From positions 62,566,390 through 62,630,389 of the forward strand of contig JAVMKO010000003.1 of the NCBI GenBank assembly GCA_032164245.1: a stretch of 64,000 bases of DNA. The letters run 5' to 3'. The notes beneath the pieces were generated by a model that saw only the letters and a list, made by a program, of their open reading frames with translations, was not told the DNA's origin and did no database searches. Origin of the DNA: Sternotherus odoratus. Taxonomy: Eukaryota; Chordata; Testudines; Kinosternidae. This document shows positions 34,266 through 46,455 of the stretch, piece by piece (the first letter of the stretch is position 1; the number at the start of each line of letters is the position of its first letter). The position numbers and the translations under genes are program-made.

Positions 34266-35007
34266 CTGTGTCAATACTCACAGTTTGCAGGATCTGGCCT
34301 TAGGATAGCAATAGCACATAAGTACTGTAGGTCACACAGACTCGGATATAACTCTCTAAAGCTGCATAGAATTTGTCTTGATAGTAATAAGTCTCCTCTC
34401 TTTGAGAAACTTGGATTTTCTCATTAATCACAAGAAAATATAATGCAGGATATTTTGTACTGGAAAGATTAGTTATAGGAAGATTCTAACAAGGGACTTC
34501 AAACAGATTTTTTTTTAGAAATTTAAAACCAAAATATTTTCAAAATAGTTTTGATTATATATTTTTAAAAATGGTGTTTGATATTTCAAAAAAAAAATAT
34601 TTTAAAAGTCCTAAGCAAATGTAACAGTCAACATTCTAAAAAGGGGTATATGTGTGTGTACAAAATTTGTCAATTTGTCACATATATATGTCCAAAGTTG
34701 AACATTTTTCAGCTTCTTTGTATTAAGTGAAAAAAACTGGAAAATTTTGACTAGAAGGAAAATTATATGTAGATTATCCTTGTAGTCAAAAGCCATTATA
34801 CATTGTAAAACTATTTTGATGAAAAAAAAATCAAGAACTTCACTAAATATATTAAAAAAAACATGTAAAATATTGTCGTTTTTGGCATGGTTAATGTCTT
34901 CATTAAAAATTTACAATATTTTAAACTCCCTTCCTTAAAAAATGTTATATGATACTTTGCAAAACACTTTGGAAGTATATTTACATCTTCTTGAATTTCA
35001 AAGCAAT
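34266..35007. other. Unassigned AT-rich sequence
   Basis: No gene or recognised repeat was seen. Confidence 0.45.
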
Positions 35008-35026
35008 CTATTTGTTTTAAGAAGTG

Positions 35027-35154
35027 ACAAGGAGTCCTGTACCACTTCTGGGTATTAGCCTACGAACGCTCATGCTTCAATACTTTTGTTAGTCTTTAAG
35101 GTGCCACAGGACACGTTGTTGCTTCTGCAGATCCAGACTAACACGGCTACCTCT
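35027..35154 (+). repeat. Hairpin retroposon, copy 2 (mostly one arm), plus strand
   Basis: It contains gggtattagcctacgaacgc, tcatgcttcaatac, ttagtctttaaggtgccaca and the terminal atccagactaacacggctac. A short inverse piece, acaaggagtcctgtaccac, remains at the left tip. It is flanked by ctatttgttttaagaagtg (35008-35026) and ctatttgtttttaaagtg (35155-35172), an 18-19-bp near-exact target-site duplication. Confidence 0.8.
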
Positions 35155-35785
35155 CTATTTGTTTTTAAAGTGTTCAATCTGGTGTGTTTTTCAAATTTTA
35201 ACATTCTGTGATTCAAATGGTAAATATCTATTATAATATTTTTGAATGTCTCTGCATTTCAGAGCTTGTGAGATTAGATAGATAGTTCAGTTTCTTCCAT
35301 TTCTATAAATGACAGCAATATCATTTCTGGAAGGTTACATTGAAAATCATTTGTAATGAATGTGTCCAGTGATTCAGATTTAATGAGGCTCATATTTTGG
35401 ACCTTAACATGCTAGTAACAGCAGTTCAAAATTAAATCACACAGATAACAGCCAGATCCTGTGCTACTGAAGGTTACTTACGCTTTATCTACCAAAAAGG
35501 TTTGGACTTTTCCAGAGAATTACTGGGGATACACTACTGAATCAATCACTTTAATCTCTTCCTCTAGCCCTGTTTTATTTGTTTGCACTCCCTCCCCTAC
35601 TTGGGCAAAGCAAATGCAGAACAAGATTGCTGTTCTCATTTTGAGTGATTACTAAACTAAAAGTTTAAATGGATAGCATCACCGTACAGGGAGATCTGCA
35701 TATTTTACTCCAGTTACTATTAATCAAAGTTAACCATCTGGTACATGGCAAGCCCCATACCAGGTGCCATCTTTTATATTAAGGT

Positions 35786-35950
35786 CTTGTCTTCACTGAC
35801 ATGGTAGGTAGAGGTATAACTCAAGTGCTGCCCCTAACAAGACTCCCATTCAGACACAAGTCTCTAGCTCGAGTTAAGTGGTGCTTTAAACTCGAGCTAC
35901 CTGGTCTGTCAGGCTTGAAGCTTCTGTGCTGCTGATGCTTGAGTTAATGC
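35786..35950. repeat. Possible MITE-like repeat, 'aaggtcttgtcttcact' type
   Basis: The left end is similar to the ends at 26207 and 40241. The interior has a short palindrome ctagctcgagttaagtgg / actcgagctacct at about 35866-35902. The right end is not clear. Confidence 0.35.
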
Positions 35951-36903
35951 AGTTGAGATACAGGTTCTCTGTGTTGCTAATACAAACATTCAGTTCTTCA
36001 GTACTGGACAAAATAAGCAAACTCCAGTCTGCCCCTAACTTTTCAGTTCTAGTCTCATACCATTTACTAAGACAGTAGTCTTACTTGGTCTTCCAAAAGC
36101 TCCTTTCCTCCAGAGATTACTTCACATCCTAACCATCACAATCATCATTTTCCCTCTAGAAAAAACCCAGAGTACAGCTACATTTTCAACAGTTATTCAG
36201 AACCATGGCTCCTGATTTCTTTCCCTTTAGAAGAGATTAAATTCAACCATGAGGGTTTCATGGAATGGAAAATAAACACAATCCTAGAATCTCTTCCTTC
36301 GAGTGGAAGCCAAGAGGAACCATGATCATTTTGCTCTACAGTTGAGACAAAAATCAGAAGAGACTCAAAATATAATCTTCAAATCAGCCTAACTGATCCA
36401 AGAAGACAAGAAAATATAGGTGTTAAATTCCTTTTTTCCCTCCAGAATGGGGTGGAGGGGACAATCCTTGAAGAGAATACAACTCATGAAGGTGCTTCTT
36501 TCCCTCTGTAAACAGCTTCTGTGTTGATCTACTCCTACCAGCCACCTTCCTTTCCCTTATAATTGCTTCAGGCTGGATTTCCAGGTTGCTAATGAGCCTC
36601 AGCTCACTCATATCTCTTTAACCTTTTCTTCTTCAGCTTGAGACACCTCTGGCTTTCTATCTTTGTCCATGCTACCAACCATCCCAGAAGCCTGAGGGCA
36701 CAGCATGTTCAGTCACAATTGGCGCTGACAGCAGTTGAAGTTCTTCAGTTGATAGACACACTATGTCTTTATATGCTAAGCCCCCTTTCACACATGAAGT
36801 ACCCCATGGAAATGGAATTACTCACGTGGGCAAAGTGAATTGTGCAAAAAGAGAGTTGACATTGTGGTTCAGATTCATTGGATGTACAAATATTGAATCT
36901 TGG

Positions 36904-37040
36904 AGAAGTTTTCTCTTTCATACAATATTTTCTTTTATTTTCTCTTTCATACAATAGGTTTATTTTCTCTTTCATACAATAGGTTAAAATACTCTTTCAT
37001 ACAATAGGTTTATTTTCTCTTTCATACAATAGGTTAAAAT
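36904..37040. repeat. Tandem repeat, about 25-30-bp unit
   Basis: tctctttcatacaata occurs four times, with one more copy as actctttcatacaatag. The units alternate between ggtttattt and ggttaaaat endings, which hints at a two-unit higher-order period. The 68-codon minus-strand ORF at 36769-36975 overlaps its first half. Confidence 0.88.
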
Positions 37041-39236
37041 ATTTTGAAAAGGGAATAAGGGGAAAATGTCAGACAAATTTTATTCAAATGCCTGATTCTA
37101 AAAGGACAAAACCACTCTCCCACCTCTTTATGATGAGGCTTTTTATGAACTGAAGATTACCCATGTGTTTCTAGCAGTATTCGGATTTTCTGCAGCAAGA
37201 ATACCAGTAACATCCAATTGAAAAGCCAAACATCTCTTCTGTAATATCATCAATGGTAGAGTAGATTGAAAAATTTGAATATTTTTCACAACAGTTTTTT
37301 CAAAGGCTGGTCTTTGGCTTTCATTGAAAAAAATTACCAGCTCCAGTCACAGGCCAAAATTAAATAAAAGAGGATTCTTAAAAGGCCATAAGAGGTTCTG
37401 GCAGCAGAGTAGAGCTGGAGTGTTTGCCAAAGGAATTTTCATACCTAGTTTTCCAATAGTTTCTTCTATTTCTTGCTCATCAGGAAGTTATTTTTCCTGC
37501 AGCAATACCCTAGAAATATCTACCTCCTTTAAAAGTTGCACTTTGAGGCCAGTTGGGTCTGTGGTGAGTCCATGCTCAGCACTTCATCGTTGATTGGATG
37601 CCAGGGTGTTGTAGACATAGAGTACACAACACTTTAAAATGAATGTGTTTCTGGACTCTGACTTCAAACACAGAGAAGGACACCTTAGGGGTTTCAGTGG
37701 CCCACATATTACAGAAATTCAACAGATTGTCCAGGCTCACCTACAAGGACTCCACTTAGGCATTCCTGCTGTGTGGGGAAAAAGATCAGAAGGGAAAGTC
37801 CTGTGTGAGTGCCTCAGTAGAAATTAAGAAACTACAAAATACAGTTGATCTGAGGGCTGGCTTTTCCTAGCTGCCTGTCCTTGGATCAAGAGATTTCTAC
37901 TTTAGAGGACCAATTCTGCAGTTAGTCCACATAAAGAACTCCCATCATTCTTAGGGACGATTCTGTGTAGCTGGCTGCAGAACAGGATAAAAAACAATTT
38001 CACATTTACCTTGCAGGATACCTTAACATTTAGCTAGCTTCTTACTGGATTTTGACTTAAATGGGCCCAGGATTTGGCTCCTAAACCCAGAGACTTATCA
38101 GCAGAGGAAAGAGAGAAATTCAAGAGGCATATTTTTCAAAGTATTAAAGAACTTGTAATGTAGGATATAATGTTCTGTAGTAAATAATTTTAAAAGTTTT
38201 CAGTAATTCTAATGGGTACTTAAGCCTTTCAGGCAAATCACTCCAGTTAATTTGATTTCTATCTAATTATTCATATTCATAGTTTAAGTACCATTTAGTG
38301 ATCTTTCCTGACCCTTTGTTTTTGAACAGTAAACTGAAATCATTCCATATGGTTCACGAAATTCACCATGTGTTGGGAGTAGTATAACACAACTGAGGCA
38401 GGCACCTTTGCAAATGGCATCTTTTTAATGAAGAAATTACACCCCTTTTGCTTAATTAGAGGGGAAATTAATGACTAAGTATTATTTTTCCTTGCAACAT
38501 GACACACATCACAAAGTAACGTAACATTTCAATTGAATGTAAGTTGTTTCCTCAGTTTACAGTGAAATTGTACTTTTCATTAAACAGCTACTAGATCAAC
38601 TACCAGCAAAGCAGAGAGAAATAATTCACATTCCCTAGATCATCTTCTTGATTATTAATAATGGGAAATTACCTGTGCCACAGAAATCAGTGGGCTCTAA
38701 TTTAACCTCAGTCATCTTGATGGTAATTTACACAGAACATTGGTTATTTGAATTCAAATATACAAAAGATCATTTAACATTAATAAAATTAATCTCATTA
38801 TAAATGATTGGTGCCATATGCATCCTTTAGACAATGTAAATTAAATTAGCTTTAAATGGATCATCATGGCCAATTTAGGGGCATATGGCCAGAAGGTGTT
38901 TTTCTATTATTTTGCACTTTGTTGTGAAAAGAGAGACTGTGATGATGAAAATGATCTTTCCATGTAATGTTGAGCTTCTAATTATGATAAATACATATTT
39001 AGTCCAAAAATATGGCCCTTTTAGTAAATCTCTAAGGATCAAGGACATTTTGAAGAGTAAACATGGTGGAAACAATGATTTACTATATTGCTATAGGCAA
39101 ACTAGTAATGATCACTGCCCTATAACATAGGAAGCGGGAGAAAAAAAAATGACTACCTATCCTCTTACAAACATAGGCCGTTATCCTTCTATAAGTTCCA
39201 CCCCGGGAGAATACTTCATCTGAGCACAGCCTCATG
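37041..39236. other. Unassigned sequence
   Basis: The reverse strand of about 37070-37800 reads like a decayed coding copy in places, but every frame breaks within about 60-90 codons and I could not assign a family. No promoter, splice pattern or poly(A) tail supports a gene. Confidence 0.35.
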
Positions 39237-39241
39237 GAGGT

Positions 39242-40218
39242 TGTCATAAGTATGGAGGGTGCCTTGCCTGGGTTGGGCTATGTTATCTAATACAGTGTGC
39301 CTTCCCTGGGTGGGGGCTATGTTGTATGAGACAAAGCACGTGGGAGTTTCTCTGCCATGAGGGAGGAAGGAGCCTCCAGCCCAGGAAGAAGGGAGGAGCA
39401 AAACAGTCAGTTCCATCTTGGCTGGTCTCCAGGGAGGAGGCAAAAGCCAGGGAGTTCCATCTTGGCTGGTCTCCAGGGAGGAGGCACGGGCCAGGAGTGT
39501 TCCATCTTGGTTGTCCATGAGGCAGGAAGCTTGCCAGGCAACATGGGCAAGGGTCCAGGAGTGTGTCTCTAGCTATGGAGATAACTCTCTTTTATTCTTA
39601 CATTTCTGATTCGCTGATGTGAGTATAATCATTTGATTCTTTTATTAAGCCGTGCCTTTAGGGTGTTCTTTCCTTTTCAGAACAAAGTGGAGAACCCCAA
39701 ATGTAAAGTGTCTGTATCTCTGCTTTAACCTTTTTCTTTATTAAATTTTCTAGTTATAAAACTGTCTGGTTTATTTCCCTTAGGGTTTTTCTCTGCTTCC
39801 AGTTGGGAAGGGGGAAGGGAAGGGAATAGGAACCAGGGCAGCTAGGGGCCTAGCTGGAGTGTGAAGACTGTCTCTCCTTACCGTCAGGTTAGACGGGGGA
39901 GGGAGGAAGCAGTCTCCAGCTGTCTGCCTCTCAGGTACAGAGAGACAGGGGTGGGGGAAGTCTGCCTTCAGCCAGGGAGGGTGAAGGACAGAAAGCAGCC
40001 TCCAGGTATCTGACTTTGAAACCCAGTGGGGTGCGGAAGATCGGGGGTCCCTCCAAGGTTTTGGAAGTATACTCGATTGGTAGCAGAGACTGGTAACCCC
40101 AAAAACCCCAACTGGCAAAGGGGAGGTGTGGGGGGGAAAAGGGTTTGTTCGTCTGGCATAGAAGAGGCCCAGCCTTTGTACTCAGGAGCATAGAGGCTGG
40201 GGGTAAACCCCTCTTACA
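39242..40218 (+). mobile_element. Solo LTR of an endogenous retrovirus, 977 bp, plus strand
   Basis: Begins tgtcataagtatggagg and ends cccctcttaca, TGT...ACA ends. An exact 5-bp TSD, gaggt, lies at 39237-39241 and 40219-40223. A poly(A)-type signal, attaaa at 39740-39745, is followed by tagttataaaa, matching the minus-strand LTR at 14236-15041. Inside are three tandem copies of a 44-45-bp unit starting gttccatcttgg (39410, 39454, 39499). No internal viral sequence flanks it. ORFs of 62-118 codons on both strands are not convincing. Confidence 0.87.
39410..39535. repeat. Tandem repeat within the LTR, 44-45-bp unit, three copies
   Basis: gttccatcttggctggtctc starts at 39410 and 39454 and gttccatcttggttgtcc at 39499. 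The third copy is the most diverged. U3 direct repeats of this kind often hold enhancer sites; that role is an inference here. Confidence 0.85.
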
Positions 40219-40240
40219 GAGGTGAATAGAACTACTTCTA

Positions 40241-40515
40241 GGGCTGGTCTTCACTGGGGGGGGAGGAGAGCAGCTGTAGATACGCAATTTCAGCTACATT
40301 AATAATGTAGCTGAAATCGGCGTCTCTACAGCCGACTTACCTGCCGTCCTGTCGGCGGCGCAGTCCCCCGTCAACTCCAGCTTGCGCCTTTTGGTGAGCT
40401 GGACTTCCAGAGTCGACGGGGGAGCCGCTGGCGATCGATTTATCGTGTCTTGATGAGACGCGATAAATTGATCGCCAAAAGATCGATCCTTCCCTGCCAT
40501 AGTGAAGACAAGCCC
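40241..40515. mobile_element. MITE with gggctggtcttcact / agtgaagacaagccc ends
   Basis: The ends are 15-bp imperfect inverted repeats (one mismatch). Inside, ttcagctacattaataatgt and agctgaaat are a local palindrome, and gatttatcgtgtcttgatga...acgcgataaattgatcg another. I recognise the layout as a common turtle MITE. It starts 18 bp after the end of the LTR's TSD and ends directly before a CR1. Confidence 0.78.
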
Positions 40516-40800
40516 ATAGAATCATAGAATTGGAAGGGACCTTGAAAGGTCATCTAATCCAGTTCTCTGCACTCATGGCAGGACTAAGTATTATCTAGAC
40601 CATCCCTGACAGGTTTTTGTCTAATTTGCTCTTAAGAATCTTCCCCCCCAATCTTCTTTAATACGTCATGTTTTCTAGATCTTAAATCATTTTTGTTGCT
40701 CTTCTTTGGACTCTCTCCAGTTTGTCCACAACTTTTCTGAAATGAGCTGTCTAGAACTGGACACGATATTCCAGTTTAGGCCTAATCAGCATGGCAATAG
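40516..40800 (-). mobile_element. CR1 LINE 3' end, minus strand
   Basis: agaatcatagaattggaagg at the left is the CR1 3' tip in reverse, followed by ggtcatctaatccagttctc, cactcatggcaggactaagt, tttgtctaatttgctcttaa and ctcttctttggactctctcc. These match the reverse complement of the CR1 3' UTR and the ORF2 end. It is closely related to the plus-strand copy at 60286. Truncated at its 5' side near 40800. Confidence 0.78.
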
Positions 40801-40879
40801 AGCGAAAGAATTAAATGAAAGAATGGGTATTTTCTTGCATAGAGCTAGCTAGCCATTTTATGTGCTTATATAACCCCAC

Positions 40880-41055
40880 ATTACCATAGTATCTGAAGAA
40901 CTCACTGTCTAATACATTTATCCTCACACCTTTGTGAGGTAGGGAAGTACTATTGTTCCCATTATCCAAATGGAGAAACTGAGGCATAGAGTGAGTTGTC
41001 AAAAGTCACACAGGAAATCTGTAACAGAGCTAGGAATCCTAACCACTGTATAATC
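40880..41055 (-). repeat. MIR-like SINE fragment
   Basis: ttgttcccattatccaaatg, gagaaactgaggcatagag, aagtcacacagg, cagagctaggaatcctaacc and ctgtataat follow the reverse of a MIR-type element. Confidence 0.68.
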
Positions 41056-41175
41056 CTTCCAATCCATTCCAGGATTGAACCCATAGGTCATAGTTGTCAG
41101 TAGAATCTGGATACTAACATGTTTAAGGATTGCCCATTAGGTTTTCACATTTGCTAAATGAGGCTCATGAGACTT

Positions 41176-41302
41176 AAGGCACCAATTCAGGGAGGCACTT
41201 AAACAGGTAAGTAATATCAGTGAGTCAAATTACTGATATTTGACTTTCATGATCTTAGAATTAGGCATATGCTTAACTACCTTGCTGGACTGAGACCCAA
41301 AC
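41176..41302. repeat. Short palindromic MITE-like repeat
   Basis: caattcagggaggcacttaa at the left and ggcatatgcttaactacctt plus gctggactgagaccc at the right are roughly inverse. Same general class as 12202-12313. Confidence 0.45.
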
Positions 41303-42185
41303 TATTTTCACTATAGATGTGAAGAAGCCTTTCTGAGCTCACAAATAATCAGACATTCATCTAGAAACATCCCTCCTATTATTATCCTATATATATATCT
41401 TTCCTATATCAGACCTTCCATTTGTCCCACAATCTATGAATTTATGATGATGCCTTTGATTTTACATTACTTAGGAATTTTATTCCTGAAAGCTCTGATA
41501 GAAGAAAATAATTTCAGGAAATATAATTTACCTCGTGAGAAAAGGGCCTTCAATATTAATCTATTTATAACTTCTTGCAATATTGTCAATTCAATTATGT
41601 TTAGTCTGCCAAATATTTTTCCTTCATTTTAAGATACTGTCTGATTTATTATCTTTAAAAAATGCCTTACCCACACTTAATGGACCAAATTCTCCTTCCT
41701 GACTCACATTCCCATATGTATTCTACATCCACATCAAAAAAACAACAACATTCTACTGATGCTAACCATTTGATACAAGCAGGGTGGAAACAGTGCACTG
41801 CAGAAAAGAAAACTGCAATGCACATTGTGAGAAATGTTAGATTGGTTCAATTTATATCTAATCTGTAAAGAGGCTTCAACTTGGCCTCTAAAACTGTACC
41901 TACAATGTTTCATTCCAATGATTTTGACATGTAAAACTCTAATTCACTTATGCATACATTTCAGGGAATTGTTGATCCACACATGCAATGCAATTCAAAA
42001 CACAGAAATCCTGCTCCTCCCCCCAGTTCCCTGCATTAAAATCCCATTGGATGAAATCCTGACTTCAATAGGGCATGATTTCACTCCTAGGCTTTGTAAT
42101 ATTATGGACAACATTCTGGAGGCTATTTGAACTCACATCACTGGATTGATAATCCAAGAGGCTGGCCATTCCCCCCCTAGAACCA
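41303..42185. other. Unassigned AT-rich sequence
   Basis: No gene-like feature. Short ORFs at 41444-42130 have no recognised domain. Confidence 0.4.
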
Positions 42186-42430
42186 GGTATGGTGTCTGAG
42201 TGGTTAATGATCTCAGCTATATACCTGAAGGCTGTGGTTTCAAGTCTTGTTCAATTATATGCTGAAAGGCCCTCTCCAGTTCAGCGTGCTGCAAAATGAG
42301 TATCTGATCCATTGGGTTGGGGCAGCCCAAGTGACAAGTGATGCTGGCCACATCACTCCCTTGTGAACTATTAGCAATGAAACTGACATGTCTTAATCAC
42401 ATTAGCTCAGGGGAACTTTGAGTTTTCAGG
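42186..42430 (+). repeat. tRNA-derived SINE-like repeat
   Basis: tggtgtctgagtggttaatg at 42189 resembles the A-box region of Ser/Leu-type tRNAs and gtggtttcaagtctt near 42235 the B box. A tail with aaaatgagtatctgatcc and gcccaagtgacaagtgatgc follows. It has no tRNA cloverleaf integrity and is not a functional tRNA gene. Confidence 0.5.
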
Positions 42431-45400
42431 CTGCTTTTGAAAAGCCCACAAAGTTTCAAAATTTTCCAGGAGTTGGAGCAGTTCTTGTAAAGCTGAAATT
42501 AATTTTCATCAATAAATGAGAAGTTTGCGTTTAATTATAATTTGGATTTTTTCCTAAGGTTTTATATCATATATATCTTTAAGTTACCCTACAGCACCTT
42601 GACTATTGGACAAGTTCTTTATAAATCAAAATACTGCTTGTCCAAACATGAACATTCCTTTTATTTCAGGAATTGGCAGTCCAGTGACTGCAAACCTCTT
42701 TATTAAAATAAAGTCAGCTCTGTAAGCTGCACTCAGAGATGGAAGCAATCATCTCCAGATGATTTGCTCTTGCTAGTGCCATTACAACTGAAGGAAAGAT
42801 GTGTCAGCCCCCTACTGTTAGCGTGCACTTCCACTTCATTGATGATGTGGAAATGAAATCTCCCCCTCCCCCCTCAGCCATTTACTACAGTTTATGAATG
42901 GTTGTGATAAGAACTGCACCAAAGGATTATTCACTGACTTTAAATCCAAAAAATACCCAATGGTTTATGTTGGTTTGCACAAGAGCAGGACAAGATATGT
43001 GGAGACGCATGCTTGTGTGTCCTGAATAAGTAGACAGATTTCTTTTTTGAAATCAGACCATTTGTCAGGGGTATAATGGTAATCAATAGTGCATGGACAT
43101 TCTGAAGGGGCATGTATATAATTTGTGTGTGTGTGTAATTCAAAGTTATTTAAATAACGGAGTATTTACTCAAAAATAGAATAGACTGTAAGGTAAAAAG
43201 CCATAAGAGAAATAGAAAATTCATTTTTATCAGGAACAAAAAAGCAGTATCAGTACCAATTAACAGTATGCTACCCAAACATCTGCGATTAGAGAGTCAC
43301 AGTACCTGGTGTGTTTACAGGCAGGGTCCAAACATTCATTTACTGCAGCACATTGATCTCAGTGCTGCTGTAGTTGAGCTAGATCCCCAGGTAGACCAGA
43401 ACACAAAGGTATAATGGAATACAATGTCTGACCAGCATTAAAGAAACCATTGTTCAGTACTGATTACTTTTTCAGGTACCACTTATTGTTTAACCTCTGT
43501 TGTTTAAGTGGAAAAAAAAAAGATAGGAAAAATGTCTCCAGTGCTAACCTTCAGCTACTAGAACCATGGTTCACTTTTAGGAGATATTATATAAAGATAG
43601 AATGCTAACTCAATAAGACAACAATTTACAGTGATTTACAATTAAAAAAATCATATTTTCAAGATTTTCCATCACCATAAAGAGCCTAATATGTTTTTAA
43701 ATGTAAGTTTGGATACTATAGCACAAATTTGCACCCAGAGGTGTATTGCACCAGGGGTTGCAAATTATGCAACCACATTTCAGCAAGGTCTCAGTTGCTC
43801 TGCTGAGCCACTGGGGGCGCTGGGGAGCTACTGCCTCACCGAAAGGCCATGAGGCCTTAGCAGAGGGAGGTGTGCCATCTCAGTTGGCACAGCACAAGAG
43901 TACCAGACAGAGCCTGTGGTCTGTCCCTCAGGCAGGGGAGAGCCGGCCACAACCATGAAACTGGCTGATGGAGTCAGAAGGAACAGCATTAAGATATGAC
44001 AATAAAATATTATTGAACATTATAGTATAAACTACCTTTCAAGAATACAACTGACTTGTGTTGTACACAGTGAAGGTGGAAAGTAGTAGCAGCATCACAA
44101 GATACTTTAATGAATAACCCCAACTTGGTTTTTAATATATTTTGGCATACTATCTAGGATTATCCTGATCTATTCTGGATGGAATAATCTGTGCTAATAT
44201 TAGTACCAACATAAAAATCACTATTTTGCTTTACAGTTATATAGAACAGTTATTCAGGTTATGCTTAAAGCTATCCAACAGCATATAAAATATGCATCCT
44301 ATAACTCAGGGACATTTCCAGAGGCAGCTAGCTCCCTTTGGTACATGATGACCTATGGGAATTTTCTTTAAAAAATTTCATTTTAAGAACTGTAAACTCC
44401 ATCTTAAACAAATATTTGCATTTCAGATCTGTGTAGCTGTTCCATGGGTCTTCCAGTACAATATTCTATGATTGCTATTCTAGTTCAGATTAGAGCTACA
44501 ATGTTAACTGTTTCAGAAAGGGTACACACACTATTTTTCCTTTGCAAAGATAGATGTGGCTTAACTGTAGGAATAAAATAATGCTAAATTATTAGAATAA
44601 ATGGTGTTCTTATAAGACAATAAAAAGTGAGTGTTTCTAATCTCATAAACTATCAGAATAAAGTTCTAGTGGTGTGTAAAAACATCAAGACCCCAAGGGA
44701 TTTCCTGTGCATCCCAGTTATCCATGTTAGCCATGTTATTTTTATCAGCCTTCCATAGTCCGAAATGTCAGCAAAGTCTATGGAGTCCTGAAATGTCAGA
44801 AAATATTTCTCCCCCAAATCATGGTAATTTTAAGCTGTGAAGATCTTTTTGCTTTGAATTCTCTTTGTGGTTAAGGAATGGTAAGGATAGGTTCAGTAGA
44901 GGCCAAGCTTTATGAGTTTCATATAAGGAAGAAGACCACAGGGGAATATATGAGAGCACATGTAGTGAGTGTCCTTTGAGGGTTTTTACTGCTCCATAAT
45001 AGTTGAAGTGATGCTAATGACAATATCTGTTAAAATTGTGATAATTTATAACACAGTTATAGTCGGTGCCTAACCCTGCTCCCATTGACCTTGCTGAATT
45101 TTCATATAATACTGAGGACTGAATTGTCATATAATACTGCTTTATCCTAAACATCTCCTACGCATATATATGCATGCCCACACTGGAAGCAGGAATCACT
45201 TCAGACACCAGTGAAATCCAACTGTTGTGGGGGTAGAAATCAGAAACAATTTAACATTTAATATGAATAAATAAATAGGCATGATAGGTTAGGACAGGAA
45301 ATGAAGAATATAATTGCACTGTTCCATTACCAATGGGAATAAAAGGTGAATTTGAAAAGATACAATGTACTGCAATTGTAACCCACACATCTTCTAGGTG

Positions 45401-45657
45401 AGGTGCTCTGTCTCATCTAGTGGCACCAAGACCACATAGTCTGCTCTACATGGAGTTGGCTTTTAACTCATGCTGTAGCGGCTCATGCACTAAGCTCCAG
45501 AGGTCCCTGATTGGATCCCGCCCACCACCAACTGAGGTCTCTCAGCGTTATGCATACAGCTTAACTGGCTTTTGTCCAACAATGAGACTATTTCCTCATC
45601 TGTTTCAAAAATCAATACAAGAGCTTAAAAGACATTACCTTTTGCTTTTCCCCAAAT
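42431..45657. other. Unassigned sequence
   Basis: No gene identified. A somewhat GC-rich patch at 43735-43960 holds an isolated 70-codon ORF without a recognised domain. A tRNA-like patch may lie at 45480-45530. Confidence 0.4.
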
Positions 45658-45872
45658 GTCTTGTTACCAAATGTGCCCATTACTTTGGGGTATGCTCATT
45701 TATTCGGGTTACTCTTCTGGGGGGGGGGGTAGTTCTGTAATTCTATTAATGTGCTGCTTATGTCACTTATGTTCATATGGAGCTCTACTCCTTCCTTCTG
45801 CAAGTCCCCTCCCAGTGGAGCTATCCTGCTAGGTTCCCCGGGGCTGGGGTCCTCCAGCCCTAGAACTAGATG

Positions 45873-45873
<1 letters not shown>

Positions 45874-45907
<34 letters not shown>
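45874..45907. repeat. (CA)n microsatellite
   Basis: About 17 CA units at the position where LTR copy A (about 5516) has only a few, so it expanded after insertion or in the lineage of this copy. Confidence 0.92.
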
Positions 45908-45910
<3 letters not shown>

Positions 45911-46360
45911 CAGAGCAAGTCTGAGCGGACTGGGTCAATCAGCACTTTCCAGCTGATCCCCTTATGTGTCCCTGTGCTCAGTGAGCTGGGTTAAACAGCA
46001 CTCTCAAGCTGATCCCCTTATGTGCTCCTGGTCTCAATGGGCTGAGTTGAGCAGCACTCTCAGCTGCCCCCCCCCCCCTTATGTGCCCCAAGTTGAACAC
46101 GTCCCTATCCCACTTTCACAGTAACCAACTCGATGAGCAAACCCCACAGTATCTTTGGGCACCACAGGGATCTTTTAGCTGAGGTAAAAGAAGCGTTGCT
46201 GAGGAGTAAATGGGGGAAGCCACAGACACAAATGAGTAAAATTCAGAGAGTGAGAGAGAAACAACCAACTTCACCATAAGGGTTATTTATTGAATAATAA
46301 TGATAACCATACAAAGAGAGCCTAAACCAGCATAGCATTCATTATTAAAGGGTAGTTCCT

Positions 46361-46363
<3 letters not shown>

Positions 46364-46450
<87 letters not shown>
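46364..46450. repeat. (GA)n microsatellite
   Basis: About 43 uninterrupted GA units. LTR copy A has only five or six at the matching position near 5971. Confidence 0.95.

Positions 46451-46455
<5 letters not shown>

Noticed and set aside
39216..40287. ORFs of 62-118 codons
   Set aside because: They lie within a solo LTR on both strands; LTRs normally carry no gene, and none shows a viral domain.
42186..42260. Possible tRNA gene
   Set aside because: Only degenerate A and B boxes are present and no cloverleaf can be drawn; better explained as a tRNA-derived SINE.
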